DNA of 64,000 nucleotides from Alicyclobacillus sp. ALC3 (GTDB lineage: Bacteria; Bacillota; Bacilli; Alicyclobacillales; Alicyclobacillaceae), in the NCBI RefSeq assembly GCF_028751195.1, contig NZ_CP066784.1:1364001-1428000 (forward strand). Direction: 5' to 3'. This document shows positions 8,578 through 15,935 of this stretch, piece after piece. Position 1 is the stretch's first letter. Each line of letters opens with the position of its first letter. The translations under genes were made by a program, and so were the position numbers. The notes under the pieces were generated by a model. It was not told the DNA's origin. It did no database searches and saw nothing but the letters and a program-made list of their open reading frames with translations.

Positions 8578-9432
8578 CGACATTGCGCGCAGGAGATTGC
8601 TGAACAACTGCATCGTCGTCACCTTCCCGACGCCTCCCGGGGTCGGTGTCAGCGCTGCGACGTAATCAGCGACAGCGGGACTGACGTCGCCGACCATGCG
8701 ACCATCGGGCAGTTCACTCATCCCTGCGTCAATTAAAATCAGGTCCTCATGCACCATTTCCGGTTGAATTAATCCCGCGGCCCCCACTGCGACGACCGCA
8801 AGCGGCACACGCTGCAAATGGGACTTCAAGTCCCTGGTGTGCTCCGTACAGACCGTTACCGTAGCCCCTTTTCGAATCAGTCCATGAAACAGGGGGCTCC
8901 CAACCGTTTTGCCGCAGCCAATGAGAACCACCTCACGACCCTTCACTTCTATGTCGTAGTGGTCGATCAGTGCCAGACAAGCCAAAGGAGTCGCCGGATA
9001 GACACCGGGATCGCCGGTGATATTCGCCATGCGATTGACATCAGTTAGTCCGTCTACATCCTTACGCGGATCGAGTTGTTCGAGGATTACTGACAGTTGA
9101 ATGTGTTCAGGCAACGGAAGTTCCAGCATAATCCCGTGTATGTCAGGACTCTGACTCAACCGTCTCACAAGGTCAGACAGTTGGTCTTGCGTGGCACTGG
9201 CGTCTAGCTCAAGGACCTCGACTTCGATGCCAAGACGCTTCCCCATGCGCGCTTTTTGCCGCGCATACACAGCTGAAGCGGCATCACCTTGGACGAGAAC
9301 CGTTACCATCGTCGGTGTGACACCCTTCGCATGATACGCTCTGACCTGTTTTAGCACAGAAGTTCTGATACTCTCGGCGACTGGTACCCCGCTCAGGAGG
9401 GCAGCTTGAGTGGTTGGCGCAGCGGTTGACAT
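8563..9432 (-). CDS. folD: Divergent FolD: methylene-H4folate dehydrogenase/cyclohydrolase
   Basis: A 289-aa cytoplasmic enzyme of one-carbon metabolism that interconverts methylene-, methenyl- and 10-formyl-tetrahydrofolate. The catalytic lysine in YARQK, KDVDGLTDVN and YPATP are kept. Several signature positions differ: the usual VQLPLP is LELPLP (Gln to Glu at the folate site), the cofactor loop GRSxxVGxP is GCGKTVGSP, and GGVGPMT is GGVGKVT. It may therefore be a specialised paralogue or have altered dehydrogenase/cyclohydrolase balance. A GAGGAGG site fixes the ATG at 9432; the frame stays open upstream but runs into the riboswitch. Expression is probably controlled by the ZTP riboswitch upstream. 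Confidence 0.9.
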   Translation of the reverse strand: MSTAAPTTQAALLSGVPVAESIRTSVLKQVRAYHAKGVTPTMVTVLVQGDAASAVYARQKARMGKRLGIEVEVLELDASATQDQLSDLVRRLSQSPDIHGIMLELPLPEHIQLSVILEQLDPRKDVDGLTDVNRMANITGDPGVYPATPLACLALIDHYDIEVKGREVVLIGCGKTVGSPLFHGLIRKGATVTVCTEHTRDLKSHLQRVPLAVVAVGAAGLIQPEMVHEDLILIDAGMSELPDGRMVGDVSPAVADYVAALTPTPGGVGKVTTMQLFSNLLRAMSLQQL

Positions 9433-9520
9433 AGCAGGACCTCCTCGGATTAGGTGTCGAATACAGCCTCGCGGCCGATTCTGACTGCAGTGCCCCGGCG
9501 GTCGTGAGGAACAGGTGTCT

Positions 9521-9569
9521 GAAAAAACACAAAACCGCCTGGACACCGTACATACGGGCGCCCAGGCGG
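9521..9569 (-). terminator. Expression-platform terminator of the ZTP riboswitch
   Basis: On the minus strand CCGCCTGG (9562-9569) pairs perfectly with CCAGGCGG (9535-9542), followed by TTTTGTGTTTTTT. The 5' arm belongs to the aptamer, so ligand binding should prevent this hairpin and turn folD on. Confidence 0.85.
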
Positions 9570-9634
9570 TCGGCAAGTGAGACGATTGCACTCCCTTGTG
9601 GTTATCCCCACATTTCCGCCAGTTGTGCAATCGG
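9556..9634 (-). promoter_or_regulatory. ZTP (pfl) riboswitch aptamer upstream of folD
   Basis: Read on the minus strand, the leader contains ACTGGCGGAA, a GTGGGGATAACCAC hairpin, GGGAGTGC, and then CCGCCTGGGC, the conserved order of the pfl/ZTP aptamer, which senses the folate-stress alarmone ZMP/ZTP. Flanking GATTGCAC and GTGCAATC would close the first stem. folD is a known target of this riboswitch class. The last aptamer strand CCGCCTGG is also the first arm of the terminator just downstream, which explains the switch. Confidence 0.88.
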
Positions 9635-9858
9635 AAGCTTCATTTTCGATTGTGCCGAACGTCTACTAGCTTACCAACCACAGCCCACAGACGCAATGGG
9701 TTTTCGTCAACCCAAATGTTGGGATGCTCGGTGTTCAAACATCGCGCTCTTCAAAATGGGTGTTCGGTGCACGACAGTGGCCTGTACGCCTCGCCCCCCT
9801 CCCCCATAAAGCTATACGAACGACTGGGGGTCTATTCCCTGACGGGGGGTGGAGCGAA

Positions 9859-10083
9859 GTGAGCGATTTCAAAAAGAACATCCAGAAATTAGATCTCGGC
9901 GATTTACATGCAGAACAAGTCAAACCGACTGACAACAAGAACGATGTGGAAACCGTCCTCTGGCGCTGCGGCGGCTGTTACCGGTGCGGTGGCTGCGGCG
10001 GTTGTTACCGTTGTGGCGGCTGCGGTGGGTGTTACAGGTGTGGCGGTTGCTTTGGCTGTTTTGGCTGCTTTTTCTGCTGGTAA
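9859..10083 (+). CDS. Heterocycloanthracin-type TOMM precursor peptide
   Basis: A 74-aa ribosomally made precursor whose C-terminal core would be turned into a thiazole-rich peptide. The leader (1-35) begins VSDFKKNIQKLDLGDL; its hydrophobic pattern F-x3-I-x2-L-x-L-x2-L is like leaders bound by TOMM recognition domains. The core (36-74) has 13 cysteines at every third residue from Cys37 to Cys73, built from repeats of YRCGGCGGC, with Phe replacing Gly near the end (CFGCFGCFFCW). The GTG at 9859 is preceded by GGTGGAG. In-frame codons upstream exist but lack a leader-like sequence or ribosome site. The maturation genes follow directly, after a terminator-like hairpin. Bactericidal activity is inferred from the family. 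Confidence 0.9.
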   Translation: MSDFKKNIQKLDLGDLHAEQVKPTDNKNDVETVLWRCGGCYRCGGCGGCYRCGGCGGCYRCGGCFGCFGCFFCW

Positions 10084-10130
10084 CAGGAACCGCGCTCTAG
10101 TCACTAAGTTTACCGCAAGACACATGTTCC

Positions 10131-10172
10131 ATCCCCGTCCAACTTGTCTCATCGGATGGGGATTTCTTTTTG
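10131..10172 (+). terminator. Terminator/attenuator between precursor and maturation genes
   Basis: ATCCCC-gt-CC (10131-10140) pairs with GG-at-GGGGAT (10154-10163), followed by TTCTTTTT. This would give an abundant short precursor mRNA with partial read-through into the enzymes, the usual arrangement in peptide clusters. Confidence 0.6.
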
Positions 10173-10273
10173 GAACTTCTCAACGTGAGGATTGATATGA
10201 TACCGCAGATGGGGCGGTCATGAACGCCTTCCACAGATGCACCTAGTCTGTCCGATTGACGAGGAGGGTCTGT

Positions 10274-12100
10274 ATGCAGACGGTCCAGCCTTGGATGCGG
10301 CTCAAAGTCAAACCGGATACATTCTTTTTGCCCGCCCCAGACGGCAGCGTTTACTTTCGAAACAATGTGAGTTCATTTCGAATGGACGGCACGTCGGTTC
10401 TGTCCTGGATCGAGCAGTTGCTACCCGCGTTTGACGGCATGCAAAGCATCGATACCTTGACTGATGGATTGCCTCTCCCCTACCGAGACAGGGTCTATGA
10501 GATTGCGGACATTCTCTACAACAACGGTTTTCTCAGAGACGTCAGCACAGACAGTGCACACGGGTTGTCGGAATCACTCCTCGAGACCTACCAAACACAA
10601 ATTGAGTTTCTCGACAACCTGGAGGGCTCTGGCGCCTATCGGTTCGAGACGTACAGAAACGCCAAAGTGTTCATTGTCGGTGGCGGTTCTCTGCTATCCC
10701 CGCTCGTCCAAGCGCTGTTGCAATCTGGATTGTCCGTCATCCACGTCGTGACCGTGGACGCTCTGCCTGACGCCGTGCGCGCCATGGACGCCGTACTGTA
10801 CGTTTGTGATACGGTCCATCCGGAGGCTTTGCGCCGCGTCGAAACCGTTTGTCGCGGTGCCCAGGCCCTGTTCTTCTGCGCGGTCGCAGTCGGCCCCATC
10901 GGCTTCGTCGTACCTGCGGTCATGCCGGCGTCAGGCGCAGACGTCACATTTGACAGCGTATGGCGCCGACTCCACGCGTCCTTGTGGGAACTGGACCTCA
11001 GTATCAGCGGATTTACCGATACAGCTGCGGCAGTGCTCAGCAATGTACTCGTATTTGAGTTGTTCAAGGTCGTGACCGGGGTCGATAAGGGCTCCCGGCC
11101 ACGCATATATGTCCTCAATGGAGAGACCCTCGCGGGCACGTGGCACGACGTGATTCCAGCCGCAGAGAGGTCGACCACTCTGGTCGCAGGACGGGTGGAC
11201 AACTGGCGGGACAGACTGCTCAATGACGCCGGGAGTATGGAGAACCTAGCTGAGGCGCTGTCGCGCTTCGCTGAATTAACCAGTCCCGTCACAGGGATTT
11301 TTCATGTTTGGGACGAGGGGGAACTCCTGCAGATCCCGTTTGCAAGGTGCCAGGTTCAACCCATCGACCCGCTCTCCCCTGGGCCCGCGGACCTGCTCCC
11401 TGAACATATCACCACCGCCCTCACACACGATGAGGCGCGACGTGAAGCTGGACTCGTCGGCATCGAAACGTACGTGGAGAAGCTCATCGCTGCCGAGGCT
11501 AACAAGTTCCACAGCATGTGCGTTGGCGCCGGACTCACGTTCGCCGAAGCTGTGGGACGCGGCCTGCTCCAGGCGCTGACCCGTGAGTTGTGCCGGGTCG
11601 TTCAAAAACAGCCGGTCGTCGTGCGCCGAGTTGTCCTCGGTGAAGTCGACGATGAACTGTGTCAGTTTTGTCTGCGCTCCCTTCAGGCTGTGGATTCGAT
11701 GCCAGTCATCTGGCGCGGGGATGACCTTTTGTCGATCCCGGTTATTTGGGCCGAGCACCGCGGCAGGTTTGTGGGGGCGGTCGGTTTCACCACGACGATG
11801 GCCTTGCGGCGGGTGCTTACCTGTGTACTGCTCTGTGAGAGCAGCGACACTAGCGTGACCACACAGAGCGATGTGATTGAGAAGTCAACAGACGACGTAG
11901 TTCAAGCCGACGCGAGTGCCATTCCGCTCGAAGTCCCTACATGGCGCGGATTCAGTGCAGAAGAACTGACTCTCACCGTTGACCTTTGGCATGAATGCGG
12001 CGTACACGTCGAGCTTGTGGACATGGCCGTCGAGCCATTCTTGCAGGAGACCGTGGCCGCTGTGGTCGGCGTCACGTTCGAGCGGGGGGAATCGTCATGA
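10274..12100 (+). CDS. ThiF-like thiazole-peptide maturation protein (leader-binding partner)
   Basis: A 608-aa protein that matches the family described as putative thiazole-containing bacteriocin maturation protein in Bacillus. It likely binds the precursor leader and presents it to the YcaO enzyme. The N-terminus (MQTVQPWMRLKVKPDTFFLP, then a segment around DRVYEIADILYNNGFLRD) looks like a winged-helix recognition element. A glycine-rich turn, KVFIVGGGSLLSPL, begins an E1/ThiF-like Rossmann region. No E1 catalytic cysteine or zinc CxxC pairs stand out. GAGGAGGG at 10259-10268 fixes the ATG at 10274 rather than an upstream TTG. Its last four bases overlap the YcaO start (ATGA), so the two are translationally coupled. 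Confidence 0.85.
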   Translation: MQTVQPWMRLKVKPDTFFLPAPDGSVYFRNNVSSFRMDGTSVLSWIEQLLPAFDGMQSIDTLTDGLPLPYRDRVYEIADILYNNGFLRDVSTDSAHGLSESLLETYQTQIEFLDNLEGSGAYRFETYRNAKVFIVGGGSLLSPLVQALLQSGLSVIHVVTVDALPDAVRAMDAVLYVCDTVHPEALRRVETVCRGAQALFFCAVAVGPIGFVVPAVMPASGADVTFDSVWRRLHASLWELDLSISGFTDTAAAVLSNVLVFELFKVVTGVDKGSRPRIYVLNGETLAGTWHDVIPAAERSTTLVAGRVDNWRDRLLNDAGSMENLAEALSRFAELTSPVTGIFHVWDEGELLQIPFARCQVQPIDPLSPGPADLLPEHITTALTHDEARREAGLVGIETYVEKLIAAEANKFHSMCVGAGLTFAEAVGRGLLQALTRELCRVVQKQPVVVRRVVLGEVDDELCQFCLRSLQAVDSMPVIWRGDDLLSIPVIWAEHRGRFVGAVGFTTTMALRRVLTCVLLCESSDTSVTTQSDVIEKSTDDVVQADASAIPLEVPTWRGFSAEELTLTVDLWHECGVHVELVDMAVEPFLQETVAAVVGVTFERGESS

Positions 12101-14079
12101 CACAACGTGTTTGGGTCACCGGACAGGGCGAGTTGGCACACCTCGTCGAGCGACGACTGGACGCCGCAGATTTCTGCACACTGACGCGCAATCCTGAGTG
12201 GACGGGTGAGGTTCCAAGCGGGATTGACTTGGGCATTGTCCTTGACGACGGCTGGCAACCGGCTGTGACTGAAACTGCCGAGGCGTCGTTTCGTAGCGCT
12301 GGCGTGCCCTGGGTGCGGGGATTTGTCGCGCTTGGCTACGGAATCATTGGACCATTCGTCCGGCCCGGTCATGCCGGTTGCTCACAGTGTGCGGACACAC
12401 GTCTACTCATGGCTGAGTCAGACCGCCAAGAGATGTGGCGGCTGCGCGAGTGGTTAGCGACGAATCACACCCCCGAACCGGATGAACAGCCTGCTCGACG
12501 CCGCGACGCTTGGGTCAGCCGGACAGGACTTGTCCACATGACAACTCTCATCATGGCACAAGTAGAACAGGCGCTACGATGCCCCGACGCTTGTCGCCTT
12601 GCGAATCACATTTTGCGGGCAAACCTGATGACACTAGAGACAACCTGGCACTTTGTCTTGCCAATCACCGCTTGCCCGGTCTGCGGTACACCGGCGACGG
12701 ACACACCAGAGGCAGCGACAATCACGCTTGAGCCAACTCCGAAAGTGTCAGCCACAAGTTTTCGCAGTCGCAGCATCGGTGACTTTGCAAGAAAGCTGAG
12801 TCAGGACTACCTCGACCCAGATACGGGGCTATTGAACGCCAAAGTACAGGACCTGGTGACGCCTTTCGCGACCGTCAGTGTGAACCTGCCGCTGCCGATG
12901 GGCGACGAGGGGACAGCTGGTCGCGCCAACGTCTACAGCGACTGTGAACCTGTCGCGATTTTGGAGGGACTCGAACGCTATTGTGGCATCGAACCTCGCG
13001 GCAAACGGCCTGTCGTGCGCGCCGCGTTTGAGCAGATTGCCAATCACGCTTTACACCCGGCGTCCGTCGGACTACACGACCCACTGCAATACGACCGCCC
13101 TGATTTCCCGTTTCGGGCGTTTCGCGAGGACGCGCAGATGGATTGGGTCTGGGCGCACTCACTCACCGAACAGCGGCCAATTCTCGTGCCGCTACACCTC
13201 GCCTACTACAGCCTCGGTTTTCACGAAGACGCCTTCGTCTACGAGACGTCGAACGGCTGCGCCGTCGGCAGCACAATGTCCGAGGCGATTTTTCACGGCA
13301 TCCTGGAAGTCGTTGAACGCGACGCCTTCCTGCTCACGTGGTACGCGCAGTTGGCGCTCCCTCTGCTCGACTTGTCTACTCACCCTGACCGTGAACTACG
13401 GTGGATGATGGAACGCTTACGCACTGTCACGGGTTACGGCCTACACTTTTACAATGCAACCATGGAGAACGCCGTCCCGACCGTGTTCGTCGTGGCAAAA
13501 AACAGGCGATCACGCGGCCTGAACCTCCTTTGTTCCGCCGCCTCTCACCTTGACCCACTGCGAGCGGTCAAAGCTGCCATTCACGAGACAGCCGGAATGT
13601 TACTCCGCTTTGATGACAAAATGGAGGCGGAACGAGACCGTTACCTGCACATGCTGAAGTACCCGAGCCGCCTCCGTGAGATGGCCGATCACTCCATGCT
13701 ATATGGGCTGCCTGAAGCCGAAGCGAGACTTGGCTTTCTGCTCGACGACAACCGACCGGTCCAAACGCTGGCTCAAGCGTTCCCCCGCCAGTTTGACCAG
13801 AGCGCCGACCTGACAGAGGACCTCCAAGCGCTGCTCCAAGTGTTCAAGCGACTCAAGCTCAACGTGATGGTCGTCGATCAGACATCGCCGGAGTTATCCA
13901 GAAACGGCCTCTCCTGTGTCAAAGTAATTGTTCCAGGCATGCTACCGATGACTTTTGGCTACCAATTCACACGTCTCGAACACCTCGACCGAGTGCTCAA
14001 CGTTCCGATGCAACTCGGGTATCGGGACCGACCTCTGACGAAGAAGGAGCTCAACCCACATCCACACCCGTTTCCTTAG
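12097..14079 (+). CDS. YcaO-type cyclodehydratase of the TOMM cluster
   Basis: A 660-aa fusion of an E1-like N-terminal domain and a YcaO domain, which uses ATP to cyclise cysteine side chains onto the backbone to azolines. A structural zinc site is visible as C95/C98 (GCSQC) and C193/C196 (CPVC). The YcaO ATP/Mg motifs are present: AILEGLERYCG, SNGCAVGSTMSEA and LEVVERDAF. The protein ends in NPHPHPFP, the proline-rich C-terminal motif that reaches the active site in azoline-forming YcaO enzymes. The frame is open upstream, but ATG at 12097 overlaps the preceding stop. Directly followed by the dehydrogenase. Very likely the main heterocyclase acting on the precursor at 9859. Confidence 0.92.
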   Translation: MTQRVWVTGQGELAHLVERRLDAADFCTLTRNPEWTGEVPSGIDLGIVLDDGWQPAVTETAEASFRSAGVPWVRGFVALGYGIIGPFVRPGHAGCSQCADTRLLMAESDRQEMWRLREWLATNHTPEPDEQPARRRDAWVSRTGLVHMTTLIMAQVEQALRCPDACRLANHILRANLMTLETTWHFVLPITACPVCGTPATDTPEAATITLEPTPKVSATSFRSRSIGDFARKLSQDYLDPDTGLLNAKVQDLVTPFATVSVNLPLPMGDEGTAGRANVYSDCEPVAILEGLERYCGIEPRGKRPVVRAAFEQIANHALHPASVGLHDPLQYDRPDFPFRAFREDAQMDWVWAHSLTEQRPILVPLHLAYYSLGFHEDAFVYETSNGCAVGSTMSEAIFHGILEVVERDAFLLTWYAQLALPLLDLSTHPDRELRWMMERLRTVTGYGLHFYNATMENAVPTVFVVAKNRRSRGLNLLCSAASHLDPLRAVKAAIHETAGMLLRFDDKMEAERDRYLHMLKYPSRLREMADHSMLYGLPEAEARLGFLLDDNRPVQTLAQAFPRQFDQSADLTEDLQALLQVFKRLKLNVMVVDQTSPELSRNGLSCVKVIVPGMLPMTFGYQFTRLEHLDRVLNVPMQLGYRDRPLTKKELNPHPHPFP

Positions 14080-14115
14080 GCCGAAGGTAATCGAAAGTTC
14101 CGGGGAGGGCGACCG

Positions 14116-15720
14116 ATGCAACTCGACGACTTTTTGCTCCACTTGCACTTTGACATCGACAAAGTCCGTCCCGTCGACGCACAAGTCGACTGGGAAGACG
14201 CGCCGCTGCCATTCAAGCTATACCAAGGTCTGCCAACGATCCCGTTGCCTCCGTCGACGTCTCTACAGACACCGATGTCATGCGGCGGTCGTCCGACCAG
14301 GCTGCTCCCAACCGGCAACCCAAGTCTCCAGGAACTCGCGACGCTCTTCTGGTACACCTACGGGCTGACACACTTGAGTCACGCAGTCCTGCCGAGATTT
14401 GATGAGGGTGAAGAGGCCTGCATTCTGCAAGCCCTCCGGCGGTTCGTACCCTCCGGCGGGGCACTCTACCCAAGTGAACTGTACGCCTACTTGCGCGTAG
14501 ATGCGGTGCCCCCCGGCTTCTACCACTACGACGTGGCGCACCACCGCCTCGTGCTCCTGCGGGCAGGCAACTACGACACCTATCTCGAATGCGCGCTGGG
14601 GCGCGGTTGCCACCTGTCTTCGGCCATTGGCGTGCTATTTGTATCGACCGTGTTTTGGAAAAACTACTTCAAGTACCACGACTTCGCCTATCGGCTGCAA
14701 GGGCTCGACGCCGGTGTGCTCGTGGGTCAATCGCTCTCGGTTGCAGAGGTCTGCGGCTACTCCGGTTCCGTGTACTTTCAGTTTCTCGACCGCGCGATGA
14801 ATCACATCCTTGGGCTAGACGAAAAAAATGAGAGCGTGTACGCCGTCATTCCACTACACCATGTCGGACACGGACCCACCAGTCGGGAAAGAATACGTGA
14901 GGCGCCAGCGGCTGTAACCGATGAAGTCCTCACCAGCGACGTCCAGCGACTCAACCATCGACACTATGTAAAGTCGCAGAGGCTCACCCCTTACCCGTTG
15001 CTGCGCGAGGCCAACCTAGCCGCGATGTTCCATTCCACAGATGAGTTTCGCAGTGCCAGCAATCAGGAGTTGTGCGAAAGTACTGCGGTCGGTGAACCAA
15101 TACCGCTTCACGATGAAGACCATCGTCTGGCAGACTTTGATATCGCCTGTCGGCAGCGGTTTTCACCAGCCCTTGATTTCACCTCCGTTCCCGTCAGTCT
15201 CAAACAACTCACCACAGTGCTGCGCACAACGGCTCGCCTTTCTTATACCTGCGACACGGAGCCCACTTTCCAGCCTTCACACCCTCCGATTCAACTAGCC
15301 GTCTGCGTCCACGGAATCGACGGCATTCAAGACGGCGCGTATCTCTACGCCCCGGACTCAGATGCACTGCACTTGCTCCGGTCGGGAGACGTGCGCATGG
15401 AACTGCAATACGGGTTGTCGATGCCTACGGTCAATCTCTTTCAAGTGCCGCTCTGTTTCCACCTAGTGGGGGCAGGTGACCATCGCCGCGCCGACTTCGG
15501 GTACCGGGGGTACCGAATCCAGCAGATGGAGGTCGGAATCGCCTTACAGCGACTGCTGCTCGCAGCCTCCGCAGTCGGTCTGGCGGGTCACCCTCTGCTC
15601 GGGTACGACGAGGCGGTGTGCGACCGCATCTACCACTTCGACTCGAAACGACAGACTTGCCTGCTTCAGGTTCCGATGGGCCGGTATCGCAAGCAGTCAC
15701 GGTTCGAGGGGAGACTCTGA
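14116..15720 (+). CDS. SagB-type FMN dehydrogenase, duplicated nitroreductase domains
   Basis: A 534-aa flavoprotein that would oxidise the azolines made by YcaO to aromatic azoles. The N-terminal half has the SagB mark FVPSGGALYPSELYAYL (about 113-130) followed by FYHYDVAHHRLVLL. The C-terminal half repeats the nitroreductase fold with NLFQVPLCFHLVGAG and QMEVGIALQRLLLAASAVGL. Such double-domain proteins of about 530 aa are usual in heterocycloanthracin-type clusters. A GGGGAGG site precedes ATG. A 36-bp gap from the YcaO gene supports one operon. The half that binds FMN cannot be told by eye; the N-terminal half keeps the most typical motif. Confidence 0.9.
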   Translation: MQLDDFLLHLHFDIDKVRPVDAQVDWEDAPLPFKLYQGLPTIPLPPSTSLQTPMSCGGRPTRLLPTGNPSLQELATLFWYTYGLTHLSHAVLPRFDEGEEACILQALRRFVPSGGALYPSELYAYLRVDAVPPGFYHYDVAHHRLVLLRAGNYDTYLECALGRGCHLSSAIGVLFVSTVFWKNYFKYHDFAYRLQGLDAGVLVGQSLSVAEVCGYSGSVYFQFLDRAMNHILGLDEKNESVYAVIPLHHVGHGPTSRERIREAPAAVTDEVLTSDVQRLNHRHYVKSQRLTPYPLLREANLAAMFHSTDEFRSASNQELCESTAVGEPIPLHDEDHRLADFDIACRQRFSPALDFTSVPVSLKQLTTVLRTTARLSYTCDTEPTFQPSHPPIQLAVCVHGIDGIQDGAYLYAPDSDALHLLRSGDVRMELQYGLSMPTVNLFQVPLCFHLVGAGDHRRADFGYRGYRIQQMEVGIALQRLLLAASAVGLAGHPLLGYDEAVCDRIYHFDSKRQTCLLQVPMGRYRKQSRFEGRL

Positions 15721-15852
15721 CTCCGCGGCTGTCCCACTCTCGCCGCTGGCGACGGGGTCGAGACACGCTAAGCCCAGTCTGAGCTGGACAAGCCTCACGT
15801 AGCGGAACATTGCCCTCTCACCGCTGCACTTCATTCCACCACCACGCGCAAA

Positions 15853-15866
15853 GTAAATATAATTAC
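15853..15866. promoter_or_regulatory. Palindrome 1 upstream of the HTH/F1-beta-like gene
   Basis: GTAAATATAATTAC is a dyad with arms GTAA and TTAC and an AT-rich centre. It is 44 bp (about four helical turns) from a second site of the same length and arms at 15897. Likely bound by the HTH protein it precedes (autoregulation); inferred. Confidence 0.5.
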
Positions 15867-15896
15867 TTTAAAAAGAAAATGTGATTGCATTTTAAC

Positions 15897-15910
15897 GTAA
15901 TTTAAATTAC
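15897..15910. promoter_or_regulatory. Palindrome 2 upstream of the HTH/F1-beta-like gene
   Basis: GTAATTTAAATTAC is a perfect 14-bp palindrome lying 11 bases before the ribosome site of the next gene. It shares GTAA/TTAC arms and length with the site at 15853. Both stand in an AT-rich island within GC-richer surroundings. Confidence 0.55.
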
Positions 15911-15935
15911 TATGTACTCAAAGGAGGGTACAGTT

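Noticed and set aside
9724..10083. Longer precursor frame starting at 9724 (119 aa)
   Set aside because: The first 45 residues have no leader-like pattern and no ribosome site; GTG at 9859 has both a purine-rich site and a typical leader.
9908..10195. 95-aa Ala/Val-rich frame and opposite-strand frames over the precursor
   Set aside because: They are frame shadows of the GC-rich TGC-GGC repeats of the precursor core.
10636..11292. 218-aa minus-strand frame
   Set aside because: Antisense shadow of the ThiF-like maturation gene, with no start signal or family features.
11995..12096. Upstream extension of the YcaO frame
   Set aside because: The extension lies inside the preceding gene; ATG at 12097 with the ATGA overlap is the natural start.
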